Origin: Candidatus Peribacteraceae bacterium
Lineage (GTDB): Bacteria; Patescibacteriota; Gracilibacteria; Peribacterales; Peribacteraceae
Length of the DNA stretch: 15,295 nucleotides
Direction: 5' to 3'
Assembly (NCBI GenBank): GCA_028717505.1
Contig: JAQUNQ010000016.1
Location: 1 to 15,295 of the forward strand
Every line of letters starts with the position of its first letter. The stretch's first letter is position 1. Positions 6,491-13,479 of the stretch are shown here, in pieces. A program made the translations under genes and the position numbers. The notes under the pieces are model-generated. The model was not told where the DNA came from. It saw nothing but the letters and a program-made list of their open reading frames with translations, and did not search any database.

Positions 6491-6559
6491 GAAAGTGAAT
6501 AAGTAACGAAGTGGAAAGCAAACAAGATACGTGTCTGCACTTTCCGCTTATTCACTTTC
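6491..6559. repeat. Inverted repeat between pgi and trxA
   Basis: GAAAGTGAATAAG (6491-6503) and its exact reverse complement CTTATTCACTTTC (6547-6559) are separated by 43 bases. Inner GGAAAG/CTTTCC units, and further copies of the AAAGTG/CTTTCAA motif just outside, make it partly repetitive. It lies just past the pgi stop and could act as a transcription-end hairpin for pgi, or be a mobile-type intergenic repeat. Confidence 0.6.
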
Positions 6560-6564
6560 AACTT

Positions 6565-7851
6565 TCAACTTTCTTCTTTTCCCTTCGAGAGGATTTCCTT
6601 CGTGATGTGCTTGCCCACTTCCACGGCGGGCTGGCCGTAGGGATCAATGCGGTAGAGCTTCCCGAGGAAGACGACCTCGGCGAGGAGCAGGAAGAAGAGC
6701 TGCCCGAGGTGCTCCGCATTGAGCTCGGGGAGCGTGATGGTGGCGTGCGGGCGCTTGACCGAAGTGAGCGCCTGCGCCGTGCCCATGTAGCAGGCGTCGA
6801 GCAGCTGTCCGAAGCCTTTCCCTGCGACGGAGCGGAAGTTCGCCGGAAGATCGGCGGGGAGGTTCAGGCGGATCTTCTCCTCCTCGCGGATGAAGAGATG
6901 CCAGAACTTCCGCGGGCCTGCCATCCACTGCTGCAGGAGCGAGTGCTGATCCTGCGTGCCGATGGCGGCCATCGGAATGGGATTCCCCGTCTCGTTCTTG
7001 CCGAGGCTCTCCGCGATGAGCTGCTGGTCGAAGCGGGCGATGGAGGCGAGCCGCTGGCTGTACGGCATGATCACGCGGAGCGGGTAGCCGCGCTTGGTGT
7101 CCAGGAGGAACTGCACGCTCGCGAGCAGCAGGGCGGGGTTCTCCTCGAGCGTCGTGCTCTGACAGAGCGTATCCATCTCCTTCGCGCCGCGGAGGAACGT
7201 CTCGACGTCGCCTCCGAGGAGCGCGAGAGGCAGGAGCCCGACGGGCGAGAAGATGCTGAAGCGTCCCCCGACCGTCGGGGGGATGGGGAGCATGCGGATG
7301 CTCTCCTCGAGGCAGAAGCCCCGGAGGATGCCGGCGTAGGGGTCCGTGATCGCGAGGACGTGACTGGCTGCCTTGGCGCCCAGTGCATTCTTCATCTGCT
7401 GCCAGCAGTGGAAGAAAACGCTCATCGGCTCGAGCGTGCCGCCGGATTTGCTCGCGATGACGATCAGTGTGGATTTCCAGTCGATGAAGCTCAGGTACAT
7501 GGAGAGGACCGCGGGGTCGAGGGTATCGAGCAGGATGAACTCGATGGTGTCCGGCTTCTCGAAGACCTCCTGGATCACCTTTGGTCCGAGTCCCGATCCG
7601 CCGATCCCGATCCACACGACGGTGCGGATGCGCTCGGCCTTCACGCGTTCCACCTCCTCGAGCACCTTCTCCATCGTGGCTTTGTTGTAGGGGTCCATGG
7701 ACCACGCGTGCAGCCCCTCCTCGCGCTCCTTGAGCCAATTTTGCACGTAGCGTCGGACACCGGTGCGCAGGGCGGAGAACTCCTGGTCGGGGATGCCCAT
7801 GGAGGGGGTGATGGTCTTCCCGAGCGTGCCGTCGATGGAGAGGGTCAGCAT
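6565..7851 (-). CDS. pgi: Glucose-6-phosphate isomerase
   Basis: A 428-residue phosphoglucose isomerase, slightly short but within the range of compact bacterial forms. It interconverts glucose-6-phosphate and fructose-6-phosphate in the cytoplasm. Visible motifs in order: sugar-phosphate-binding GIGGSGLGP (82-90), SKSGGT (134-139), the family signature GGRFSIFSPVGLLPLAL (195-211), catalytic Glu in ESLGK (E281), catalytic His in GTQDQHS (H303), and C-terminal DPYGQPAVEVGK with the active-site Lys (K414). The ATG at 7851 lies 4 bases after the ruvA stop codon, with no Shine-Dalgarno sequence, so translation is probably coupled to ruvA. An intergenic inverted repeat follows the stop. Confidence 0.97.
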   Translation of the reverse strand: MLTLSIDGTLGKTITPSMGIPDQEFSALRTGVRRYVQNWLKEREEGLHAWSMDPYNKATMEKVLEEVERVKAERIRTVVWIGIGGSGLGPKVIQEVFEKPDTIEFILLDTLDPAVLSMYLSFIDWKSTLIVIASKSGGTLEPMSVFFHCWQQMKNALGAKAASHVLAITDPYAGILRGFCLEESIRMLPIPPTVGGRFSIFSPVGLLPLALLGGDVETFLRGAKEMDTLCQSTTLEENPALLLASVQFLLDTKRGYPLRVIMPYSQRLASIARFDQQLIAESLGKNETGNPIPMAAIGTQDQHSLLQQWMAGPRKFWHLFIREEEKIRLNLPADLPANFRSVAGKGFGQLLDACYMGTAQALTSVKRPHATITLPELNAEHLGQLFFLLLAEVVFLGKLYRIDPYGQPAVEVGKHITKEILSKGKEES

Positions 7852-7855
7852 GGGG

Positions 7856-8434
7856 TCAGAGACTGCGGAGGGCGGCAGCGACGCGCTGTTCCGAGGTGAG
7901 GTCTGCGGGGAGGGCCTTCAGGGCCTGCAGGATGGTGGAGGAGTCGTAGCCGAGGGCGGCGAGTGCCGCGACGGCATCCTGATCGTACGGCGACTCCTTC
8001 CGTTTGCCTCCACCCTCTCCCTCGAAGATGTGCGGCTCCTTCTCCTCGAGTGCCTTGAGTTCCAGGAGGAGCTTCTCCGCCGTCTTCTTCCCGATGCCTT
8101 TGATGGCGGTGAGGAGCGCGGGATCCTGCTCGCGGATGGCCTGCCCGATGAGGCCGCGCGGCACCGCGCAGATTTCCAGAGCCGTCTTCGGGCCCACGCC
8201 CGGGATGTCGAGGAGACGCGCGAAGAGGGCGCGCCCCTTCCGGTCGGGGAAGCCGAAGAGGTCGAAGCGGTCCTCCCGCACGTACGTGAAGATTTCGATC
8301 TTCCGCTCCGTCCCTTCCTGCAGGTCCCCCCAGACGTCGGTGGGGACAGCCACGCGGTAGCCCACTCCGCCCACATCGACGGTCACTTCTCCCGGGGCCA
8401 GCTTGAGGATGGTTCCACGGAGGTGGGCAATCAT
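7856..8434 (-). CDS. ruvA: Holliday junction branch migration protein RuvA
   Basis: A 192-residue RuvA of normal length. Domain I (1-65) begins MIAHLRGTI and contains VDVGGVGYRV and the YVREDRFDLFGF strand. Domain II has two helix-hairpin-helix motifs, LLDIPGVGPKTA (74-85) and LTAIKGIGKKTAEK (108-121). Domain III (about 150-192) contains DAVAALAALGY. By family knowledge it forms tetramers on Holliday junctions and loads RuvB. The start at 8434 matches the universal N-terminus; a longer frame from 8521 would add 29 non-conserved residues. An extended -10, TGC-TATACT, ends 8 bases upstream, predicting a leaderless mRNA. ruvB and ruvC are not in the window; pgi follows in the same operon. Confidence 0.97.
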   Translation of the reverse strand: MIAHLRGTILKLAPGEVTVDVGGVGYRVAVPTDVWGDLQEGTERKIEIFTYVREDRFDLFGFPDRKGRALFARLLDIPGVGPKTALEICAVPRGLIGQAIREQDPALLTAIKGIGKKTAEKLLLELKALEEKEPHIFEGEGGGKRKESPYDQDAVAALAALGYDSSTILQALKALPADLTSEQRVAAALRSL

Positions 8435-8442
8435 GGGGAGGA

Positions 8443-8451
8443 AGTATAGCA
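8443..8451 (-). promoter_or_regulatory. Extended -10 promoter of ruvA-pgi
   Basis: TGC followed by TATACT (minus strand, 8451-8443), ending 8 bases before the ruvA ATG. No good -35, as expected for an extended -10. rsmI and hrcA have the same TGC-extended form. Confidence 0.7.
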
Positions 8452-8543
8452 GAGGATTTTTCGATAATGCTGCACATCCTCCTTGACACTGTTGTGTACA
8501 TTCGCAGCTGTGGAACCACATTCCGCCAGGGGCGTTTTTCCGC

Positions 8544-8549
8544 TACAAT
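8544..8549 (+). promoter_or_regulatory. -10 element of the M23 peptidase gene
   Basis: TACAAT ending 9 bases before the ATG at 8559. GGAAGGAG (8551-8558) touches the ATG with no spacer, so it is probably not a working ribosome binding site. A consensus TTGACA at 8483-8488 is too far away to serve as the -35. Confidence 0.5.
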
Positions 8550-8558
8550 AGGAAGGAG

Positions 8559-9776
8559 ATGCACACCATTAATCGTTTCGCGGTGACCTTCGTCTTGCTC
8601 GTGGCGCTCATTCCGCTCGGGACGCTCGCCTACATTGCGACGGGGGAGCGCGACGAGACCGAGCGGGCGTTCCGCGAGGCCCTGAAGGTCGCAGTGGAGG
8701 AGTACAGCTCGGGGCGTGGATTGCAGGCCCTGCTCCGCCGTCAGACCGAAGCGGCGAAGACGGCCGCGCAACACGCCGGCGCGCTCGCACGGGACAAGCG
8801 TGCACTGCGTCTGCAGGTTGCCGCTCTCCAGAAGAAGCTCCAGAACCTGCAGATTGTCGTGGATACGGATTCCTCCGGCGCTTCGCGCTTCCCGCAATTC
8901 GTCGAGGAGGGGCGGGAGGACATCCTCTCCTTCGTGCGGTCTGTGGGACCGCTTGCATCCGCGGGCTCCGATTCGACGGGCATCACCTCTCTCCGCCGCG
9001 TCCTCGTGGCATCGATCGGAGGGAGCCTGGAGGAGGACCTCCGCATGCAGAAGCGGCGTGAGATCCTCGCTGCCTTCCTCGAGGAGCAGAAGCTGGAGGA
9101 TCTGCGGGCGCAGTATGCCGCACTCTCCGCGGAGTACCTCACGGCGCTCGAGGCGCAGGAGGATGCCGTGCGGCAGCAGCAATTTCTGTCCCATCGTCTC
9201 GAGGAGATCAAACGCACCGTGGCTGAGGTCCATGAGCAGGTGCTCCGGATGCAGGGTGAGCTCGCGCGCATCGATGCGCGCATCCGCAGCCGCGCGGAGC
9301 GCGATCTCGTCGAGAAAGGCCTCCTCGACACCGCGCCCAGTGCGGAAGGTGATGGGGGACTCACGGCGGGACCACAGTTTGGCTGGCCCGCGTACGGTGC
9401 CATTTCCGCGGGGTTCCTCAATAAGGAGTACGAGCAGTACTTCGGGATTCCCCACAAGGGGATGGACATCACGGCGCCGCAGGGGTCACCGGTCTTCAGC
9501 GCCGCGGATGGCGTCGTCTTCCTCGTGCATGACGGGGGGGCGGACCACTACTCCTACATCCTCATCGGCCACCGCGACGGCTACGCGACTCTCTACGGGC
9601 ACCTCTCCTCCCTCGCGGTTTCCGCGGGGCAGTTCGTGATGAAGGGCGAGGCCATCGGTCTGAGCGGCGGCACGCCCGGAACGCGCGGCGCCGGTCCCAC
9701 CACCACGGGGCCGCACCTGCACTTCGAAGTCATTCAGAGCGGAACGAACATTGATCCGAAGAGCGTGCTCCCTTAA
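8559..9776 (+). CDS. M23 family metallopeptidase with coiled-coil region (EnvC/NlpD-like)
   Basis: A 405-residue secreted or membrane-anchored protein. Residues 7-28 form a signal anchor. A long, charged, heptad-like region (about 30-100 and 155-250) should form coiled coils. Residues about 275-405 are an M23 (LytM) domain with all zinc ligands intact: H299 and D303 in HKGMD, and H388 in HLHFE, with H348 (YGHLS) and H386 as catalytic histidines. By family knowledge such proteins cut peptidoglycan cross-links or activate amidases during cell division; EnvC has the same coiled coil plus LytM layout. A complete zinc site argues for real enzymatic activity. Its last 47 bases overlap rsmI, which is convergent. 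The start is supported by the signal anchor and a -10 directly upstream. Confidence 0.92.
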   Translation: MHTINRFAVTFVLLVALIPLGTLAYIATGERDETERAFREALKVAVEEYSSGRGLQALLRRQTEAAKTAAQHAGALARDKRALRLQVAALQKKLQNLQIVVDTDSSGASRFPQFVEEGREDILSFVRSVGPLASAGSDSTGITSLRRVLVASIGGSLEEDLRMQKRREILAAFLEEQKLEDLRAQYAALSAEYLTALEAQEDAVRQQQFLSHRLEEIKRTVAEVHEQVLRMQGELARIDARIRSRAERDLVEKGLLDTAPSAEGDGGLTAGPQFGWPAYGAISAGFLNKEYEQYFGIPHKGMDITAPQGSPVFSAADGVVFLVHDGGADHYSYILIGHRDGYATLYGHLSSLAVSAGQFVMKGEAIGLSGGTPGTRGAGPTTTGPHLHFEVIQSGTNIDPKSVLP

Positions 9777-10482
9777 GGGATGAGGGTGTAGGGCGTAGGG
9801 TGTAGGATGAGGGTTTTGGGCCGAGGATCACGACGAATTCGCCTTTCTTCGTGAGAGTTTTCGCAACCTCAGTGAGATCACTCACCTGCGTGGAGAGCAC
9901 CTCCTCGTGCAGCTTCGTGAGCTCCCGTGCGATGACGACGAGGCGATGCGGCTGCTCCTTCAGTGCCTCCGCAAGTTCGAGAAGGGTCCGCTCGATGCGG
10001 TGCACGGATTCGTAGAAAACGATCGTTCGTTCCTCCTCTTTGAGAGAGGAGAGGAGTGTCTGTCTTCCTTTCTTCAGCGGCAGGAAACCGAGATAGAGGA
10101 AGTGGTGGATGGGGAGACCGCTCGCGCTTAAGGCGGCGAGGAACGCAGAGGGGCCGGGGATCACTTCGATCGGAATGCCTGCGGAGCGCGCTCTCGATAC
10201 GATGGCGAAGCCCGGGTCCGAGATGCCGGGAGTACCCGCATCACTCACGAGGGCGAGGTGCTCACCTTTTTCCAGGCGCCGGATGATGGCGTCCACTTTC
10301 TCCGGCGTGGTGTGGCCGTGAAAACTGATCAATTCCTTCTTTCCGATCTCCAGTTGTTTGAGGAGATTCCCGGTGACCCGCGTATCCTCGCAGAGGAGGG
10401 CATCACACTTCTTCAGTGTTTCGATGGCGCGGAGCGTGATATCTCCCAAGTTCCCAATGGGCGTGGCGACGATGGAGAGCAT
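9730..10482 (-). CDS. rsmI: 16S rRNA (cytidine-1402-2'-O)-methyltransferase RsmI
   Basis: A tetrapyrrole-methylase-fold protein that methylates the 2'-O of C1402 in 16S rRNA using SAM. Signature motifs: ATPIGNLGD (6-14), CEDTR (31-35), LVSDAGTPGISDPG (78-91), IPGPSA (108-113) and ELTKLHEE (187-194). The conserved part ends near FVVILGPK (216-223). The remaining 27 residues have no family counterpart: they are translated from a G-rich repeat and from the antisense of the M23 gene end, so the frame overlaps M23 by 47 bases. The extra C-terminal domain of longer RsmI proteins is absent. An extended -10, TGC-TACACT, ends 7 bases before the ATG, predicting a leaderless mRNA. Confidence 0.95.
   Translation of the reverse strand: MLSIVATPIGNLGDITLRAIETLKKCDALLCEDTRVTGNLLKQLEIGKKELISFHGHTTPEKVDAIIRRLEKGEHLALVSDAGTPGISDPGFAIVSRARSAGIPIEVIPGPSAFLAALSASGLPIHHFLYLGFLPLKKGRQTLLSSLKEEERTIVFYESVHRIERTLLELAEALKEQPHRLVVIARELTKLHEEVLSTQVSDLTEVAKTLTKKGEFVVILGPKPSSYTLRPTPSSLKGARSSDQCSFRSE
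9777..9813 (+). repeat. G-rich tandem repeat with quadruplex motif at the rsmI 3' end
   Basis: Starts right after the M23 stop codon. Units of GGG(T/C)GTA: GGG-ATGA-GGG-TGTA-GGG-CGTA-GGG at 9777-9800, then TGTAGGATGAGGG. The first part is a canonical three-loop G-quadruplex motif with 4-base loops. It encodes part of the unusual C-terminal tail of RsmI on the other strand. Related copies lie at 10513-10538 and 4045-4067. Confidence 0.7.
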
Positions 10483-10489
10483 TGGGGGG

Positions 10490-10498
10490 AGTGTAGCA
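10490..10498 (-). promoter_or_regulatory. Extended -10 promoter of rsmI
   Basis: TGC followed by TACACT on the minus strand, ending 7 bases before the rsmI ATG. The predicted transcript starts at or next to the ATG. Confidence 0.65.
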
Positions 10499-10512
10499 GT
10501 TTGCGGAGAAAC

Positions 10513-10538
10513 AGGGCGTAGGATTAGGGCGTAGGGTG
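10513..10538 (+). repeat. G-rich repeat upstream of rsmI
   Basis: AGGGCGTAGG, ATTAGGGCGTAGGG and TGG units in the rsmI-gyrA spacer. It shares AGGGCGTAGG with the copy at 9777-9813, in the same orientation, so rsmI is bracketed by direct copies. Confidence 0.6.
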
Positions 10539-10585
10539 GAAGATTTTTCCAGTCATTCGGGTCTTTTTTCCGGCCGAAATTTCTG

Positions 10586-10591
10586 TATCAT
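10586..10591 (+). promoter_or_regulatory. Possible -10 element of gyrA
   Basis: TATCAT, 26 bases before the gyrA ATG, with only a T-run (10564-10569) at the -35 distance. The leader is pyrimidine-rich with no Shine-Dalgarno sequence, resembling that of trxA. Confidence 0.4.
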
Positions 10592-10617
10592 CCTTTCACT
10601 TTCACGTCTGATTTTCC

Positions 10618-13314
10618 ATGCCCAAGAAGCCCGAAAAACCTACCGATTCTGCCAAGGGAAAGCCCGCAGAACCTGAGCAGAATGAGCAGAACAACAAAGG
10701 CGGAGAAGCGGTGCCCGAGGCACCTGCAGCCGCGCCGGCGAACGGTCTCCCTGTGCAGGATCTTGCTAATCTCGTGAATATCGGCATCGTGAAGCCGCGG
10801 CCGATCGTGACGGAGATGGAATCGAGTTACCTGGATTACGCCATGAGTGTGATTGTGGCGCGCGCCCTCCCCGATGCGCGGGACGGCCTCAAGCCCGTCC
10901 ATCGTCGCATTCTCTTCGCAATGAGCCAGTTGGGACTCAGGTCCACAGCGAAATTTAGAAAATCTGCGATGGTGGTAGGAGATGTCCTTGGGAAGTATCA
11001 CCCGCACGGCGACATGGCGGTCTACGACGCGCTCGTACGCATGGCACAGGAATTTTCAATGCGTTATCCACTGGTGCAGGGGCAGGGGAACTTCGGCTCC
11101 ATTGATGGCGATAATGCGGCGCACATGCGCTACACGGAGGCCAAAATGGCCAAGATCAGCGATGAATTGTTGCAGGATATTGAGAAGGAAACAGTCGATT
11201 TCACATCGAACTACGATGCGACGCGGAAGGAGCCGATGGTACTCCCCGCGAAGATCCCCAATCTCCTGCTCAATGGGACGGTGGGCATTGCCGTTGGGAT
11301 GGCGACGAACATTCCGCCCCATAACTTGGGCGAGATCGTGGATGCCACGTTGCATCTCCTGGAGCATAAGGATGCGACGGTGGAGGATTTGCTGGAGTTC
11401 GTGCAGGGGCCCGATTTTCCGACGGGCGGCGTGGTCTATAACCGGGAAGCGATCAAGCAGGCGTACCTGACGGGTCGCGGATCGGTGATCATCCGCGCCA
11501 AGGCGCAGATCGAGGAGGTCAAGGGTCGTTATGTGATTCGCGTCTCCGAGATTCCCTATCAGGTGAACAAGTCCACGATGATCGAGAAGATGGCGGAGCT
11601 CGTGCAGGACAAGATCATCGAGGGCATTTCGGACATTCGCGACGAGTCCGACCGCACGGGCATCCGTCTCATCGTGGAGCTCAAGAAGGACAGCTACCCG
11701 CAGAAGGTCCTGAACCAGCTCTTCAAGCACACTGATCTCCAGACGAGCTTCGGGTACAACATGATCGCACTCGCCGATGGCCTGCAGCCGCGCCTCCTCA
11801 ACTTGCAGGAGATCCTGCAGATCTTCATCGATCACCGGCGCGTGGTGGTGCGCAAGCGCGTCACGTTCGACCGCGACCGCGCCAAGGAGCGCGCACACAT
11901 TCTCGAGGGGTTAAGCATCGCCCTGAACGACATCGACAAGGTCATTGCGACGATCAAGAAGAGCGAGACGAAGGAGATCGCGAAGGAGAACCTCGTGAAG
12001 AAATTCAAGCTCACCGAAATCCAGGCGGATGCGATCCTCCAGATGCGTCTGCAGACGCTGGCGGGGCTGGAGCGCAAGAAGATCGAGGATGAGCTCGCCG
12101 AGAAGAAGAAATTCATCGCCGAGTGCGAGGCGATCCTGAAGGATCCCAAGAGGATCGATAAGATCCTCAAGACGGATCTCGTAGAAGTGAAGAACTCCTA
12201 CGGCGATGCCCGCAGGACGACCATCGTGAAGCACGACGTGGGCGAATTCTCGGCGAAGGACACCATCCCGAATGCGCCGATGATCGTCACGCTCACGCAG
12301 ACGGGCTACGTGAAGCGCCTGAGCCCCATGCAGTTCCGCGCCCAGCAGCGTGGTGGCAAGGGAGTGAAGGGCATGACGACGAAGGAGGAGGACGAGGTGC
12401 TGTCGCTCCTCCACGTGATGAATCATGATGATTTGCTCTTCTTCACGAATACCGGGCGCGTGTTCAAGTTGCCCACCTACGAGCTCCCGCAGGGGAGCAG
12501 GGTGGCAAAGGGGCAGGCGATCGTGAACCTGCTGCAGCTCCAGCCGGAAGAGCGTGTGACGGCGATCCTCCGTGCTTCCATGGAAGGCAAGAAGTTCCTC
12601 TTCCTCGCCACGAGAAACGGCACCGTGAAGCGCACGGAGCTCACCGAGTTCGAGAATATCCGTCGCTCCGGTCTCATCGCCCAGAAGGTTCCGACGGGAG
12701 ATGAGCTTCGGTGGGTGGTGGAGACGGACGGCAAGAACGAGATCATTCTGCTCACGCAGAAGGGGAAGGCGATCCGCTTCAAGGAGGATGACGTGCGGCC
12801 GATGGGACGCGCGGCGGCGGGGGTCCGCGGCATGAAACTTTCCGGGGGAGACAGATTGGTGGAGGCATCCGCGATCATCGATCCGAAGAAATCGAAGCTC
12901 CTCGTCGTCATGGAGAACGGTCTCGGGAAGATGACGCCGGTGGAGCAGTACCGCTTCCAGGGGCGCAGCGGCACGGGCGTGAAGGCCGCGCAGCTCACGG
13001 CGAAGACGGGGGACATCGTGGGAGGGTGCGTGCTCGAGGAGGGGGCGGACGGCGATCTCCTCTGCTTGAGCAAGCAGGGTCAGGCCATCCGCATGCAGCT
13101 CTCGGATATCCCGTCACTCGGTCGTGCCACACAGGGGGTGATCGTCATGCGCCTGAATGCCCGCGACAAGGTCGCGACGATGAGCGTGGTGATGCACGAC
13201 AAGGAAGCGGAGGAGGCAGTGATGGAGGCCGCGGAGGAACAGCGCGAGGAGGAAGTGGAGGCGATCGAGAAAGAGGAACGAAGGGTGAAGAGAGCTGCGA
13301 AGGCTAAATCATGA
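10618..13314 (+). CDS. gyrA: DNA gyrase subunit A
   Basis: An 898-residue type IIA topoisomerase A subunit, which with GyrB introduces negative supercoils. A 44-residue low-complexity N-terminal extension rich in Lys, Pro, Glu and Ala precedes the conserved domain. The breakage-reunion domain contains DYAMSVIVARALPDARDGLKP, KYHPHGDMAVYD (127-138) and AAHMRYTE with catalytic Tyr172. The C-terminal beta-pinwheel holds a full GyrA box, QQRGGKG (576-582), marking it as GyrA rather than ParC. The residue equivalent to E. coli Ser83 is Met133, while the Asp87 equivalent (Asp137) is kept. The C-terminus is a charged Glu/Lys tail that may act as in other gyrases with acidic tails. The TGA stop lies inside the first hairpin of a conserved 3' element. 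Confidence 0.97.
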   Translation: MPKKPEKPTDSAKGKPAEPEQNEQNNKGGEAVPEAPAAAPANGLPVQDLANLVNIGIVKPRPIVTEMESSYLDYAMSVIVARALPDARDGLKPVHRRILFAMSQLGLRSTAKFRKSAMVVGDVLGKYHPHGDMAVYDALVRMAQEFSMRYPLVQGQGNFGSIDGDNAAHMRYTEAKMAKISDELLQDIEKETVDFTSNYDATRKEPMVLPAKIPNLLLNGTVGIAVGMATNIPPHNLGEIVDATLHLLEHKDATVEDLLEFVQGPDFPTGGVVYNREAIKQAYLTGRGSVIIRAKAQIEEVKGRYVIRVSEIPYQVNKSTMIEKMAELVQDKIIEGISDIRDESDRTGIRLIVELKKDSYPQKVLNQLFKHTDLQTSFGYNMIALADGLQPRLLNLQEILQIFIDHRRVVVRKRVTFDRDRAKERAHILEGLSIALNDIDKVIATIKKSETKEIAKENLVKKFKLTEIQADAILQMRLQTLAGLERKKIEDELAEKKKFIAECEAILKDPKRIDKILKTDLVEVKNSYGDARRTTIVKHDVGEFSAKDTIPNAPMIVTLTQTGYVKRLSPMQFRAQQRGGKGVKGMTTKEEDEVLSLLHVMNHDDLLFFTNTGRVFKLPTYELPQGSRVAKGQAIVNLLQLQPEERVTAILRASMEGKKFLFLATRNGTVKRTELTEFENIRRSGLIAQKVPTGDELRWVVETDGKNEIILLTQKGKAIRFKEDDVRPMGRAAAGVRGMKLSGGDRLVEASAIIDPKKSKLLVVMENGLGKMTPVEQYRFQGRSGTGVKAAQLTAKTGDIVGGCVLEEGADGDLLCLSKQGQAIRMQLSDIPSLGRATQGVIVMRLNARDKVATMSVVMHDKEAEEAVMEAAEEQREEEVEAIEKEERRVKRAAKAKS

Positions 13315-13419
13315 GAGGCAAACCTACGGTTTTCCTCTCACGGGCTCTCCTTTCCCTTTCAAGGTGTCGCTCCAGCGCTGGGTCCCGTCAAAGCCACCCA
13401 GCGCTTCGCGACGTTTTTT
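13308..13419 (+). terminator. Two-hairpin 3' element, copy 2, after gyrA
   Basis: It overlaps the gyrA stop codon (13312-13314). Hairpin 1 pairs TGAGAGG with CCTCTCA; relative to copy 1 one G-C pair has become A-T on both sides. The loop AACCTACGGTTTT is identical in both copies. Hairpin 2 keeps outer stem GTCGC (13366-13370)/GCGAC (13408-13412) and internal loop TCCA/TTC, but its inner stem GCGCTGGGT (13375-13383)/ACCCAGCGC (13396-13404) is unrelated in sequence to that of copy 1. Six T (13414-13419) follow. Terminator function is inferred from the second hairpin and T-tract. Confidence 0.8.
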
Positions 13420-13442
13420 AGGGATTTTCCGCGGGGGGGTGC

Positions 13443-13470
13443 TTGCCACTAGGAAGTTCCCCTGTACACT
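13443..13470 (+). promoter_or_regulatory. Promoter of rpmE
   Basis: -35 TTGCCA (13443-13448), 16-base spacer, -10 TACACT (13465-13470). The rpmE ATG is 9 bases after the -10, so the mRNA is predicted leaderless. Confidence 0.7.
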
Positions 13471-13479
13471 CTCCCCGCT

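Noticed and set aside
7856..8521. 221-residue version of RuvA
   Set aside because: The extra 29 residues lie upstream of the universal MIAHLRG start and cross the extended -10 promoter.
8551..8558. GGAAGGAG as Shine-Dalgarno sequence for the M23 gene
   Set aside because: It touches the ATG without any spacer and lies where transcription would start from the TACAAT -10.
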